64,000 nt of DNA from CADEED01 sp020442965 (GCA_041395525.1 JAWLAH010000005.1:1-64000); one strand, 5' to 3'. Shown: positions 18,815 to 29,287, numbered from the stretch's first letter. Numbers and translations are program-made. The notes: a model not told the origin generated them from the letters alone.

Positions 18815-19869
18815 ACGGCGAGGCGCGGACTCTCTCGTTCGGAGTAGAGGCGCGTGATTCGCACCAGCATCCACCGGGCATGCCGCAGCGCGTCGCGCCG
18901 ACTGCCGTGCACGTACAGCCGCATGGTCGCACAGCGATCGATGGCGATCCGCAGCATCTGTCGCACCGTATAGGGATCCGTGTCGAGTTCGTCAACGGTC
19001 GCGCTGACTAACGCGGCCCGCTCGACATGCAGGAATTTTGCGGCACGGACCGCGTCGTGGCGCGTTGGCTCAAACGTGAAGATCCGCTCGAGCACACGAT
19101 CGACGTTGGTGCGCTGATAATTCGAATGGCGCGCAATCTTGCGCCGATAGTGCTCCGCGAGAGTGTGCTCAATGCTCTTGAGAGGATCGATCTCTGCGCG
19201 ACTTGTTACAACCGGACGACGTGTCCGCACCTCGCTCATCAGTTGATCGACGAACTCGAGTTTGTGAAACGCCGGCCAATCCGCGTAGGTGCTACGCCAC
19301 GACGAATTGGGTTTGAGCCACACCGCGAAGGTCTCGGCGAAATCCTCACAGGGATGCGCCTGCGCGTACCACTCCCCCAGATGCTGCACGTAACGCTTGC
19401 TGCCCGGCCGCGCGCGATAACTGGTGGGATATGGCAACGACGCGGGCCCGAACACCTCACGCCACAGCTTGCGTCGTCGCAGCCGATACGCGGTATCGAC
19501 CGCATGTCCGGCCTCGTGACGCAGAATTCGCATCGACCAATTGGCGTTACCCCCTTCGACTTCATTCATCATGCGTCGCTCGAGACGCTCGAGCCGCGGG
19601 TGCGCGAGATAGAAGGGAATCGCAATTCCGGGCACGCCATCGGGCGAGAACCACTCTTCGGCGAACCATACGTGTGGTCGAAATTTGACGCCACGCCTGT
19701 CGAGCTCGCGATACAAGCGACGGACGCGCGGCGCGATCGGCGAATCCTTGACCTTGAGCTTGAGATCGGCGAAGCGCAGCTTGAGCAACTCATCATCCGC
19801 GAGGCGCGCCCACGCGTGCGCCGGCGCCCGGCGGCGCGTCGCAGTTTTAGAGTGGTGGATCGCTGGCAT
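18811..19869 (-). CDS. Putative zinc-dependent metallopeptidase
   Basis: The 352-residue protein carries ILRHEAGHAVDTAYRL, an HExxH-type zinc site, and a downstream CEDFAETFAVWL that can supply the third glutamate ligand. This combination resembles the Peptidase_Mx type of putative zinc-binding metallopeptidase. The N-terminus is basic and lacks a signal peptide, so a cytosolic role is likely. The start at 19869 avoids overlap with the upstream fusion gene. It is coupled by an ATGA overlap to the ATP-grasp ligase, suggesting that one makes and the other cleaves the same peptide-like bond, which is inference only. Confidence 0.72.
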   Translation of the reverse strand: MPAIHHSKTATRRRAPAHAWARLADDELLKLRFADLKLKVKDSPIAPRVRRLYRELDRRGVKFRPHVWFAEEWFSPDGVPGIAIPFYLAHPRLERLERRMMNEVEGGNANWSMRILRHEAGHAVDTAYRLRRRKLWREVFGPASLPYPTSYRARPGSKRYVQHLGEWYAQAHPCEDFAETFAVWLKPNSSWRSTYADWPAFHKLEFVDQLMSEVRTRRPVVTSRAEIDPLKSIEHTLAEHYRRKIARHSNYQRTNVDRVLERIFTFEPTRHDAVRAAKFLHVERAALVSATVDELDTDPYTVRQMLRIAIDRCATMRLYVHGSRRDALRHARWMLVRITRLYSERESPRLAV

Positions 19870-19906
19870 GGGCGCGAAGCTTACGGCACGTGACGCCGTG
19901 ACGGAA

Positions 19907-21490
19907 TCACTCCGCCAGCGCAACCAGCGCATGGGTAAGCAAGTGATCCGCCGTCTCTTGCAGCAATTCCTTGCGCATCAAGCTATTACGCCAGTTTGCG
20001 GGAATCGCGTTTATGCCATAGTACGCGCCCGCGAGCTGACCATATACGGCGCCCACTACATCGGAATCACCACCGAGGTTCACTGCCTCGAGCGCGCCGC
20101 TGCGAAAATCACGACTGCGATGAAAAGCCCACAGCGCCGCCTCGAGTGCATCGGTCACGGTTCCCGCACCGGTGATCGCTGGCGGTGAGTTGCGCGTGTA
20201 CGAGCCTTCCAGGATGGTGCGCACTGCCGGCTTCAGCTCGGCGACGGGTAGCAACTCGTCAGGCCGCAGTACATGCTGCTTGTCGCGTCCCGCCAAAGCC
20301 TGATGCACCATCGCGGCAAGTATCCTGACACAATCCAGAGCGACCGGTGCCTGGCAAGTAATCCGGGCCGCCTGCACCGACTGATCCACCGCGGCAGTTC
20401 CATCGGCAAAAAAGAACATCACCACCGGCGCCACGCGCGACAACACTTCTTTGGCCGCTTGCTCGGGGTCGTGCGAACCGGCGAACGGCATACTGCGATA
20501 AAGCGCGGTCGCGATGGCACGCGTTACGCTGGCGGTGATACCCAGACACTGCCCGGTTGCCGATAGGTAGCCCTCTTTCTGCCAGCGAGCGTAACGTCGC
20601 ACCTGATCGTGGGCGTCGAAACCCGAGCTCGCGATCAGACTATCCGCAAGCACAAGCGCCATTGCCGTGTCGTCTGACCAGCCGCCGCGCGGTAGATCGA
20701 ACGGCCCACCGCCTAACAAATCACCCACTACACCGAAGGATCCGGGCTTGCGAAACTGCGTCGGCGCGGCCAGCGCATCAGCGCTCGCGAGCCCGACCAG
20801 CGACCCTACGAAGCGCCCGCGCAGCGCCCGCGCGACGCCGACATCTTCGCCCAGTAACGCCGCCTCAGCCGTAGCAGACGCCGCCAGGCCGTCCACCAGC
20901 GGCGGTACGTCGGCGTACAAACGCGTCACGTCGGTGTGCGTTCGTGGCTCGATCGGCCGCCAGCTGCGTACGAACTCCTTCTGCTCGCGGGTCTCTGGCA
21001 CCTCCGCCCAGTAGCGCGAGCGCTCGTTATCAGCCCACAGCTTGTTAAGTTCGGCCAAGGCCGCATCGCCAGTCAGGCCGCGAGCAACCAGATGACAGCC
21101 GATCACTGTCCCGGTTCGTCCGATCCCGGCACGACAATGCACATAGACCTTGCGCCCCTCGTGCAAGGCAGCGTCCAGCTCGGCCTGGATCTCGGCCATG
21201 TGTCCGGCAGCTTGCGGAATATCGTGATCGGGAATCGGCTTGCGCAGATACAGGGCAGTGCGCGGCACGTACGCATCGTAAGGCTCGCGCTCACCGGGCG
21301 CCGTCAAATCGATGAAACAATCGAAACCCGCATCGAGGAACGCGCGCAGCCGCGAGCTCGTTTCTTCGCGTGACAGGCCGCCCGGATACTCCCCAGCTAA
21401 CAACCGACCCGGAACGACCCAATAGGAAGCCGGGATCGGCTTCGATGGCTTGTCGATCGAGCTGCCGAGCACCAAACTACTCAGGGCCAT
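19907..21490 (-). CDS. Fusion of a dual-specificity-type phosphatase and an ADP-ribosylglycohydrolase
   Basis: The 527-residue protein joins two domains. Residues about 20-175 form a cysteine phosphatase with general acid in LRKPIPDHDIPQ and active loop VYVHCRAGIGRTG (CX5R). Residues about 220-525 form a DraG/ADPRH-type ADP-ribosylglycohydrolase, with metal motifs GGWSDDTAMALVLADSL and LGGDSDVVGAVYGQLAGAYY. In both metal motifs the usual Thr is replaced by Ser, and the usual GGDTDT ends in DV. The two activities would remove phosphate and ADP-ribose. It starts right at the ttcA stop (TGATG), so it is translationally coupled. Confidence 0.85.
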   Translation of the reverse strand: MALSSLVLGSSIDKPSKPIPASYWVVPGRLLAGEYPGGLSREETSSRLRAFLDAGFDCFIDLTAPGEREPYDAYVPRTALYLRKPIPDHDIPQAAGHMAEIQAELDAALHEGRKVYVHCRAGIGRTGTVIGCHLVARGLTGDAALAELNKLWADNERSRYWAEVPETREQKEFVRSWRPIEPRTHTDVTRLYADVPPLVDGLAASATAEAALLGEDVGVARALRGRFVGSLVGLASADALAAPTQFRKPGSFGVVGDLLGGGPFDLPRGGWSDDTAMALVLADSLIASSGFDAHDQVRRYARWQKEGYLSATGQCLGITASVTRAIATALYRSMPFAGSHDPEQAAKEVLSRVAPVVMFFFADGTAAVDQSVQAARITCQAPVALDCVRILAAMVHQALAGRDKQHVLRPDELLPVAELKPAVRTILEGSYTRNSPPAITGAGTVTDALEAALWAFHRSRDFRSGALEAVNLGGDSDVVGAVYGQLAGAYYGINAIPANWRNSLMRKELLQETADHLLTHALVALAE

Positions 21491-22299
21491 CAGGAGCCAG
21501 CCGATCGTGGCGCGGAGAAATCGTACAGGCGCGGATCGGCCAGGTGGGACGCTTCGATGTTGCGCATCGCCGAAAAGATCGATTCGGTACGGCCAGGGTA
21601 CTCACGTTCCCAGTCGGCGAGCATCCTTTTGACTTGTCTGCGCTGCGCGTTGTCATTCGACCCGCACAACTTGCAGGGAATGATCGGAAACTGGCGGGCA
21701 CGCGCGTAGCGCTCGATCTCCTGCTCGCTGACGTAGGCGAGCGGACGGATCACGACGTGGCGCTGATCGTCCGAGCGCAGCTTGGGCGGCATCGCCTTCA
21801 GACGACCGCCGAAGAAGAGGTTGAGGAACAGCGTCTCGACCATATCGTCGCGATGATGACCAAGAGCGATCTTGGTCACGGCGTTTTCAGCGGCGTAGCG
21901 ATACAGAGCACCACGGCGCAGACGTGAACACAGTCCGCACATCGTCTTGCCGTCCGGTATCACACGCTTGACGACACTGTACGTGTCCTGCTCGATCACC
22001 TCGAACGGTACCCCGAGTGCACGTAAGTAGTCCGGCAAAACGTCGGCTGGAAACCCCGGCTGCTTCTGGTCGAGATTGACCGCCAGCAACTGGAAATCGA
22101 CCGGCGCGCTGCGCTGCAGTGACAGCAACATGTCGAGCAGCGTGTACGAATCCTTGCCGCCCGAGAGACAGACCATCACCTTGTCGCCCGCGCTGATCAT
22201 GGCGAAATCTTCGATCGCCTTGCCGACCAGACCGCGCAGATGTGCGCCGAGTTTCTTCGACGTTCGCGACGGCGGCGCATGGACTGGCAGCGCACTCAT
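21490..22299 (-). CDS. ttcA: tRNA 2-thiocytidine synthetase TtcA
   Basis: The 269-residue enzyme thiolates cytidine 32 of tRNA. It has the PP-loop VCLSGGKDSYTLLDMLL, the cluster cysteines in MCGLCSRLRRG and a second CKLCGSND pair. The stretch LGHHRDDMVETLFLNLFF is a TtcA signature. The ATG overlaps the stop of the upstream carboxypeptidase remnant as ATGA. It heads a run of tightly packed genes ending with the ATP-grasp ligase. Confidence 0.95.
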   Translation of the reverse strand: MSALPVHAPPSRTSKKLGAHLRGLVGKAIEDFAMISAGDKVMVCLSGGKDSYTLLDMLLSLQRSAPVDFQLLAVNLDQKQPGFPADVLPDYLRALGVPFEVIEQDTYSVVKRVIPDGKTMCGLCSRLRRGALYRYAAENAVTKIALGHHRDDMVETLFLNLFFGGRLKAMPPKLRSDDQRHVVIRPLAYVSEQEIERYARARQFPIIPCKLCGSNDNAQRRQVKRMLADWEREYPGRTESIFSAMRNIEASHLADPRLYDFSAPRSAGS

Positions 22300-23809
22300 G
22301 CCGCAGCGCTGTCCCGGCCGGATGATTCCAGGTACTTGCCCTCGAGATAGCGCACCGCCGCCGCCGTTCCAAGTGGCTTGCCGGTCGCGTTCCTGATTAG
22401 CTCATGCGGCGCAATGCTCGCCCCCCAACTATAAACATTGTCACGCAACCAACCGAACAGCCCGCCGAAATCGCCTCTCGCAAGCTGCGCATCGAGGTCC
22501 GGGGTTGCGTGGCGTAGCGCCTCGTAAAGTTGCGCCGCTATCACGTATCCCACGGCGTAGGACGGAAAATAGCCGAAAGAGCCGACCGCCCAGTGCACAT
22601 CCTGCAGGCAGCCATCGATGTCGCTCGCCGGTTTCACGCCGAGGCGTTGCGACATCATGGTATTCCAGGCGTCCGGCAGGCTACGCACCGCAAGCGCCCC
22701 GCTCAGCAACTGCTTCTCGAGTTCATAGCGCACCAGTACATGCAGCGGATAGGTCATTTCGTCGGCATCGACTCGAATCGCACTGCGCTTCACGCGCGTG
22801 AGATGCGCATACAAGTTCTGCCCGCTCCACTCGTCACCGCTGACTCCCAAGTGCTTGGCCAAGAGTGGCTGGAGGAACCGCAAGAACGGCTGGCTGCGGC
22901 CGATGATCATCTCCAGCAATAACGACTGACTCTCTTCGAGCGCCATGCCGCGATCGCGCCCGACCGGCTGATCGGCGAATTTCGCCGGTACCCCCAAATC
23001 GTACATTGCGTGTCCCGTCTCGTGCAGTGCACCTAACAACCCAGACAGCGGGTCATTGACATCGAAGCGGACCGTGACGCGAACATCGCCCGGCACGCCC
23101 TCTGTGAACGCGTGCGCGCTCTCGTCCAGGCGGCCACGCTCGAACGGAAAGCCGAGCGACTTCATGACATCGGCACACAGCGCTTTTTGACGACTGACGC
23201 CGAATCGCCCGACGAGCGGCAGTGCAGGACGCTGATCCTGGTGCGCAATCGTCTCGCGAATCAGGCTCGGCAAACGTCGCGTGAGACCCTTGAACACGGC
23301 ATCGATGTCGCGGACGTGATCCCCGGACTGAACTCATCCAGCAAAGGCGCATCGTAGGACACGCAAGGTTCAGCGCCGGCCGAGCAGGTCCGCCTTGTCT
23401 CTGACCAGATTGACGACTTCCTCGAGATGGCGCAAACGTTCGAATTTTGCCACTCCTGGCGCGCTTCAAGCCAACGCACCTCAGCCTGGGAGCTCGCCTT
23501 CGCCAGCGCGAAATCGGCGAGACCGGCGTCGCGATCGTGATCGCGCTGGCGGCGCATCTCCGCAGGTTGGCGACCTGCCAATCCTCGAGCTGGGCGCTCG
23601 CAGCCGCAGCGCTCTATCGAGCAGGCGACTGACGCGCGGCATGTCAGCAACACATGATGCTCTGTTTCGAGTGCCGCGAGCTGTTCGCCCCGGACGCTCG
23701 CGCTACGCGGTATCGACCGCCGCATCCCAGCGCAGCAGCGACATGGCGCCACGGAACGCGTGCAGGCGCTTCCTCCCTGCTCGAGTTGCTTGTAGGGCGT
23801 CTGAGCCAT
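22296..23809 (-). pseudogene. M32-family metallocarboxypeptidase, 5' third broken by many frame changes
   Basis: The C-terminal 333 codons (22296-23297) are open and include the active site GALHETGHAMYDLG and later DVHWAVGSFGYFPSYAVGY. M32 (Taq-type) carboxypeptidases are about 500 residues. Upstream, 23298-23809 still encodes recognisable pieces but in alternating frames. From the gene's start these are: RLHAFRGAMSLLRWDAAVD, SVRGEQLAALETEHHVLL, DMPRVSRLLDRA, AQLEDWQVANLR, EMRRQRDHDRDAGLADF, KFERLRHLEEVVNLVRDK and YDAPLLDEFSPGI. At least six frame changes separate them. Either the gene is decaying or the sequence is faulty here. The 3' part looks under selection or only recently released. Confidence 0.82.
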
Positions 23810-23993
23810 CAATTCACCACGTTGTGATCACGCGCCGCGCGGGCGATCTCGCGAAGCCCGAGTCTACGGTGAGGTCCGACCGGAACAGCCCACCAAACGA
23901 TATAATTGTTTCGTCAACCAGGCCACGACGCTGCTGTGCCGGTGGCGGCCGGGCGGGCGCACTTTGTGCGCCGCGCTAAATCACTGAACCGTA

Positions 23994-26900
23994 TCAGGCC
24001 GGTTCGGCCGATTCCTCGGCCGGCTTTCTCCCCAGTAACTTCTCGACCAGGCGCGAGACGTGCTCGGGCGAACGCGTGTGCGGGCGCAATCAATGTATAG
24101 AGGCGCAGGCACCACGTAGAGCGTCAGGCTCAACGGGAACAATTGCCGAAAACAACAGGCTTTCAATCAGCCTGCCCGAAGTGGGCGCGGCACTGTCGGC
24201 GGCATCAGCGGCGACGTACCGGCGACACGGGCACTATTCGTGCGTCGCTGGTGGCGCGACGGAGCGTACGCACTCAAGCGATCGTCGGATGAGCTCGGCG
24301 ACTGCTGATGCTGAAATGGTGGCGAACTCGACAATCAGGTCCCTGGTCTTTGCGAAGAAAGGTGCCGGGTATCGACGATGGCGTTGAGCGTCTGAAGCTG
24401 AAGCATTGATCGACAGATTGAACAGCCGTAAGCCTATCAGCCCGCCCACGATCGCGAGCGGAACGGTGATCAGGATGACGACCAGTGCACGAAAACTCTC
24501 GAACTGCGCCGCCAGCAAGAGGTGAACGATCAACGGCGCAGACGAAAGTGAGCCAGAGCTGACTACCCGACTGCTTGAGCTCGCGTGACTCGCCGTCATA
24601 GTTGATAGCCGCCGCAGGCGCCTTCCGCGAATCACTGCTCCATGCCCAGGCGCGTCGCGCCCAGCGAATGCCCGGGCGCCAGGTTCGCGGATAGCGTGAT
24701 TACCTTCACGCTACTCTCTGGTCAAAGCGGCGCCGAACTCGTTAGGGCCCGCCAGCTCCTCGACCTTGACCACGGCTGACAACGGCACCAGCCGGCCAGT
24801 GGTCGCCGAGCGCACGTAGAGGTTGTCGAGATCGCTCACCGAGGACCGCTCGTCGCCGCGTGCTTGCAGCAGCACGTTGTACTCCTCGCCGCCCGTTACG
24901 TATTGCGTCACGATGCGCGAGCCCAGCATGGTCTCGAGCGTGCGCCCTACGGTCGACAATGACACACCGAGATCCGCTGCTTTGTCCCGATCCACCTTGA
25001 TGGCCAACTGCGGTTTGCGCTCCTGGTAATTGGAATCGAGTCCGATGATGTTGGGGTTGTCAGCCGCAACGCGCGCCATGATCTTCTCGCTCCAGTCGGC
25101 GAGCTCAGCATACTCACTGCCACCGATCACAACCTGAAGCGGTTGTCCGGCCCCGCCGCCAAAACTCGGCGGCTGGATGACCATGATGCGAACGCCCGCA
25201 ATCGTATTGACTCTCTGTTGCACGCGGCGCGCAATCGTGGCGGCCGAATCGTCGCGCTGGTCCCAGAGCTGCAGCGGCATGAAAACGGTGCCCGAGTTGA
25301 CGCCGGTCGCTCTTCCCCAGGCGCCCGAGCGGGCGATCACGCGCCGCGCATTGCCGCGCTCAACTTCGTCCTGCAGCATGGTTTCTACCTGGTGCAGATG
25401 CCGGTCGAGATAGCCGAGACTCGCGCCTTCCGGCCCCATCACCATGACCGGCAACATCGCTCGATCCTCGGTCGGCGCCAGCTCCTGCTTGAGCTGCATG
25501 CCATCGAAGGGCTTGCCGAAAACCGTCAGTGCGACAACGACGACCGTCAGCAACACCGCACCGGCCACCAGGACGATGGGCGCACGGCCGGTTAGCGCTG
25601 CGCGCAAACGGCGCGCGTAGCCCGCATTCACGTCGCGGAAGAACCGGTCGACGATCACTGACAGGCGACCGCGCGGCATGCCCTTGGCGAACAGCTTCGA
25701 CGCCATCATCGGGGTGAGCGTCAACGCGATGACCGCCGAGAAGCCGACCGCCGCCGCTACGCTGATACCAAACTCACCAAAGAAGCGCCCCATGCGCCCC
25801 GGCATGAACGAAACCGGTATGAATACCGCCATGAGAACCAGCGTCGTGGCAATGACCGCGAAGCCGATCTCACGTGAGCCGTTGATCGCCGCAACCAACG
25901 CGGGCTCACCGCTTTCGATGCGGCGTACGATGTTTTCGAGCACGACGATCGCATCATCGACGACGAGCCCGATCGCCAGAACCGCGCCGAGCAGCGTCAG
26001 CGTATTGATAGAGTAACCGAGCGCCGCCATGACAAGTGCCGCGCCTAACAGCGATATCGGAATGGTGACGGCGGGCACGAGCGTGGCACGCAGCGTACCG
26101 AGGAATAGAAAGATGATGACCAGCACGATCGTCAGCGTCTCAGCCAGCGCGAAGCCAACCTTCTTGATCGACTCCGCGATGAACACCGAAAAATCGAGGT
26201 TCACCTCGGCCTGGATATCTTTGGGCAATGTGGGGCGCAAGCGCTCGACTTCCGCACGCACCGCATTCGAGATATCGAGGATATTCGCCTGCGATTGCGG
26301 AACGATACCGATGCTCACACCGGCGAGACCGTTCGAGCGCGCGATGCTGCGATCGTTCTCGGCGCCGATATTCACCTGAGCAACCTCGCCGAGTCGCACT
26401 AGATAGCCGTCTGCACCACGGCCGATGACCAGTTGGCGAAAGTCCTGCTCGCTTTGTAGTCCCGTGTCGGTGCGCAGCGTGAATTCACGCTGCTCAGACT
26501 CGATGCGGCCCGCTGGCAACTCGACATTCTCCGATCGCAGCGCATTCTCGACATCCGCCACGGTGAGCTGGCGCGCTGCCAGCGCCGCGCGATCCAACCA
26601 CACACGCATCGCGTAGCGCCGTTCGCCACCAATACGAATCGTCGCGACACCCGGCACAGACGAAAACCGGTCTTTCAGGTTGCGGCGCACGTAGTCGGTC
26701 AGGTCGAGCGCGTTGCGCGATTGGCTCGCGATATTGATGTACATGACGACCTCCTGGTCGCCACCCACTTTGGTCACCTGCGGTGGTTCGACTTCCGGCG
26801 GCAGCCGATTCATGACCCGCGAGATTCGCTCACGCACATCGTTGGCGGCTGCGTCCAGATCGCGATCGACCGCAAATTCGATACTGATATTCGAAGATTC

Positions 26901-27158
26901 GTCGCGACTCGTGGACGTCATTTTCTCGACGCCCTCGAGCCCCGATACCTGTTCTTCCAGTAGCTGGGTGACGCGAGTTTCGATCACATCCGCCGATGCG
27001 CCGCGATAGTCCGTATTGATACTAACGATCGGTCGATCGACGTCGGGATACTCACGGATCGACAAGCGCAGTGCCGCCATCAATCCTATGATCAACAGCA
27101 ATAGCGACAGGACGGTGGCGAACACCGGCCGTCGAACCGACAGGTCCGAGATCATCAT
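23994..27158 (-). pseudogene. RND efflux transporter, intact to residue 815, then broken by frame changes
   Basis: From the ATG at 27158 an open frame runs 815 residues to a stop at 24711. It includes LSVRRPVFATVLSLLLLIIG at the start, the proton-relay GLVVDDAIVVLENIVRR and the second-half spans up to the porter domain. AcrB-type pumps have about 1040. Between 23994 and 24711 the missing end is present in pieces: SVKVITLSANLAPGHSL, INYDGESRELKQSGSQLWLT, AAQFESFRALVVILITVPLA, LIVEFA, LFVVPALYTLIA-like and SPEHVSRLVEKLLGRKPAEE. The region from the original ATG to the stop at 23994 gives about 1054 codons, so the net length is nearly normal. The pump is probably non-functional as written. Confidence 0.85.
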
Positions 27159-28351
27159 GTCCGGGCAGGCTCGGTTGCGCTGGCAACCGCCTGCGACGCA
27201 TCGCGCACGCGGCCACCATTACGAACGCTTTGTGTGCCCTCGGTCACCACACGCTCGCCGGCGGCAATACCCGTGACGATCTCGACCGATCCAGGGGTTC
27301 TGCGTCCGATCTTCACCTCGCGCTTGGTCGCAACGTCGCCATCGATGACGAAAACGAACTGCTTGTCAGCCTCTGGAACGAGCGCTTCCTCCGGAATGAT
27401 CACGGCGTCGCGCTGGTCCTGCTCGAGCCTCACGGTCAAGAACATTCCCGGCTTGAGCGCGCCCTCTGGATTCGGCAAATTCGCCCGCACGATGATCGAA
27501 CGCGTGGCTTCGTCTACTCGGGAGTCCACGCTCGCAATCGTGCCCTGGAAAATTTTTGCCGGAAACGCCGGCGAAGTCGCCTTGAGCGCGAGCCCTGGAC
27601 GCAAGCCCGCCAGCAGATTTTCCGGAATGCGGAAATCCAGCTTGATCGTGCTGGTGTCATCCAAGGTCGTGATCACGGTGCCGGGGCTGACAAGGCTGCC
27701 GACACTGATGCGACGCAGTCCAACGCGACCGCCGAATGGCGCGCGAATCACGGTGTCCTCGAGCCGTGCACGGGCCGCCGCGAGGCGCGCTTCATCGGCC
27801 TTCATTGCCGCTTCGAGTTGCTCGTATTGCGATTTCGATACCAACTGCTTGGCTAATAACTCACGACTGCGGTCGAACTGACTCTGGCTGTCCGTGAGAG
27901 CTGCCTGCGCGACTGCAAGGTCGGCACGCACGACGGCACCATCGAGCTCTACCAACAGAGCGCCGCGCTTGACTATCTGGCCGTCGCCAAAGTGAATCGC
28001 GGTGACAATATTCGAATTCTTCGCGGTGACTTCAACTGATTCGTTCGAGCGCGCCGTGCCAAGCGCCTCGATTCGTTCGGCGATGCTCTCCTGCCGACTG
28101 GCGACCGTCGTCACGAGTGGTGCCGGAGGAACCCGTGCGCCGCGCGGTTTGTTGGCGCTTCCCGACGCACTGGCCGTCGGCGAACCCGTCGCCGGCGTAC
28201 CGGCCGCTGCCGCTGGTTGGCTGACCGGGGCCGGTGAACCGCTACCGCTCAGCGCGTCACCCGCGCGCTTGGTGACATACACCGCCCAGCCGGCGCAGAC
28301 GATTGCCACGAGCAGACTGAGAGGCGCTACTAGTTTACGTGGGGTTGCCAT
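27155..28351 (-). CDS. RND periplasmic adaptor (membrane fusion protein)
   Basis: The 398-residue protein has an N-terminal membrane anchor (LSLLVAIVCAGWAVYV) and a Pro/Ala/Ser-rich linker. A lipoyl-like first half (HFGDGQIVKRGALLVELDGA) and a helical hairpin (about 150-200) follow. The beta-barrel repeats the lipoyl second half at VIRAPFGGRVGLRRISVGS. Adaptors link RND pumps to TolC-type channels. It overlaps the pump ATG by 4 bases (ATGA) and is intact, unlike its partner. No outer-membrane channel gene or regulator adjoins. Confidence 0.92.
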   Translation of the reverse strand: MATPRKLVAPLSLLVAIVCAGWAVYVTKRAGDALSGSGSPAPVSQPAAAAGTPATGSPTASASGSANKPRGARVPPAPLVTTVASRQESIAERIEALGTARSNESVEVTAKNSNIVTAIHFGDGQIVKRGALLVELDGAVVRADLAVAQAALTDSQSQFDRSRELLAKQLVSKSQYEQLEAAMKADEARLAAARARLEDTVIRAPFGGRVGLRRISVGSLVSPGTVITTLDDTSTIKLDFRIPENLLAGLRPGLALKATSPAFPAKIFQGTIASVDSRVDEATRSIIVRANLPNPEGALKPGMFLTVRLEQDQRDAVIIPEEALVPEADKQFVFVIDGDVATKREVKIGRRTPGSVEIVTGIAAGERVVTEGTQSVRNGGRVRDASQAVASATEPART

Positions 28352-28405
28352 GAATGAATTCGAACACCGGGATCGCGAAAAGTTAGCGCTCCATTATGGC
28401 ACTGT

Positions 28406-29275
28406 TCACCGCCACGGGAACCGTGGCCGCACGAGGCCGGTAGCGAGCGCGACGCCCACCAGCACAACGCCCGCACTGACCAGCAGAACCCGTGTGATCG
28501 GCTCGTCCAGAAACAACGCGCCCCACAGGATGCCGAATATCGGGATCAGGAACGTCACGGTTATGGCCTGCGACGCACTCACCCGACTGAGCAGCCGGAA
28601 GAACAGCAGATAGGCGAGCGCCGTACAGAACAATCCCAGCGCAACGACTGCCCACCAAGCGGACGTCGACGGCGATTTCGCAGGCCATGTAAACCACGTG
28701 AAGGGCGCCATGATCAGAAATGCCGCTACCACGTTCCCGGCTGCAATCACTTTCGTATCAAGCGTGCCCAACTGACGCTTGGTGTAATTGGCGGCGATGC
28801 CGTACATCGCTGAGCCCAGGAGCGCCGCGATCACGCCAATGAGCGAGTCGTCAGTCGATGTGCCAATTTCGCCGCCCACGATGAACAGCACGCCGGCGAA
28901 GCCGATAGCGATACCGAGTACGCGCATGGGGCCCAATCGTTCGCCCAGCCAGAAGTAGGCAACGACCGCACCGAACATCGGCGTCGTTGCATTGATCACC
29001 GACGCGAGACCACCGGTGATGTGTAGCGTGGCGTATGCAAATAACGCAAACGGCAACGCTGTGTTGATCAGGCCTAACAGCAGCAACTTGCGCCATTGCA
29101 GCAGAACGCTCGGTCGCCAGCGCGCCAGCGGCAGTAGAACCACCGAGGCGATCGCCAGCCGAACGACGACCAGTGCCACGGGCCCGAACTCTGGCGAGCC
29201 GACACGCAGCAGCGGATACGCTCCACCCCAGATTGCCGCCACGACGATGAGCAGCAGAAAATCGGCGGTGCGCAA
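28406..29275 (-). CDS. EamA/DMT-family permease
   Basis: The 289-residue protein is mostly ten hydrophobic spans arranged as two EamA repeats. The first opens with LLLIVVAAIWGGAYPLLRVG, and the second has ALLGSAMYGIAANYTKRQLG. Members export amino acids, nucleosides or other metabolites, but the substrate is unknown here. The start is a TTG 12 bases past the stop of the upstream serine-hydrolase-like gene, and a TGA immediately precedes it in frame, so no longer version is possible. The two genes are probably cotranscribed. Confidence 0.88.
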   Translation of the reverse strand: MRTADFLLLIVVAAIWGGAYPLLRVGSPEFGPVALVVVRLAIASVVLLPLARWRPSVLLQWRKLLLLGLINTALPFALFAYATLHITGGLASVINATTPMFGAVVAYFWLGERLGPMRVLGIAIGFAGVLFIVGGEIGTSTDDSLIGVIAALLGSAMYGIAANYTKRQLGTLDTKVIAAGNVVAAFLIMAPFTWFTWPAKSPSTSAWWAVVALGLFCTALAYLLFFRLLSRVSASQAITVTFLIPIFGILWGALFLDEPITRVLLVSAGVVLVGVALATGLVRPRFPWR

Positions 29276-29287
29276 TCTAGTTGTCCG

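Noticed and set aside
24001..24710. A separate small gene in the RND-pump tail region
   Set aside because: The hydrophobic stretch AAQFESFRALVVILITVPLA is the pump's own C-terminal span in a shifted frame, not a new gene.
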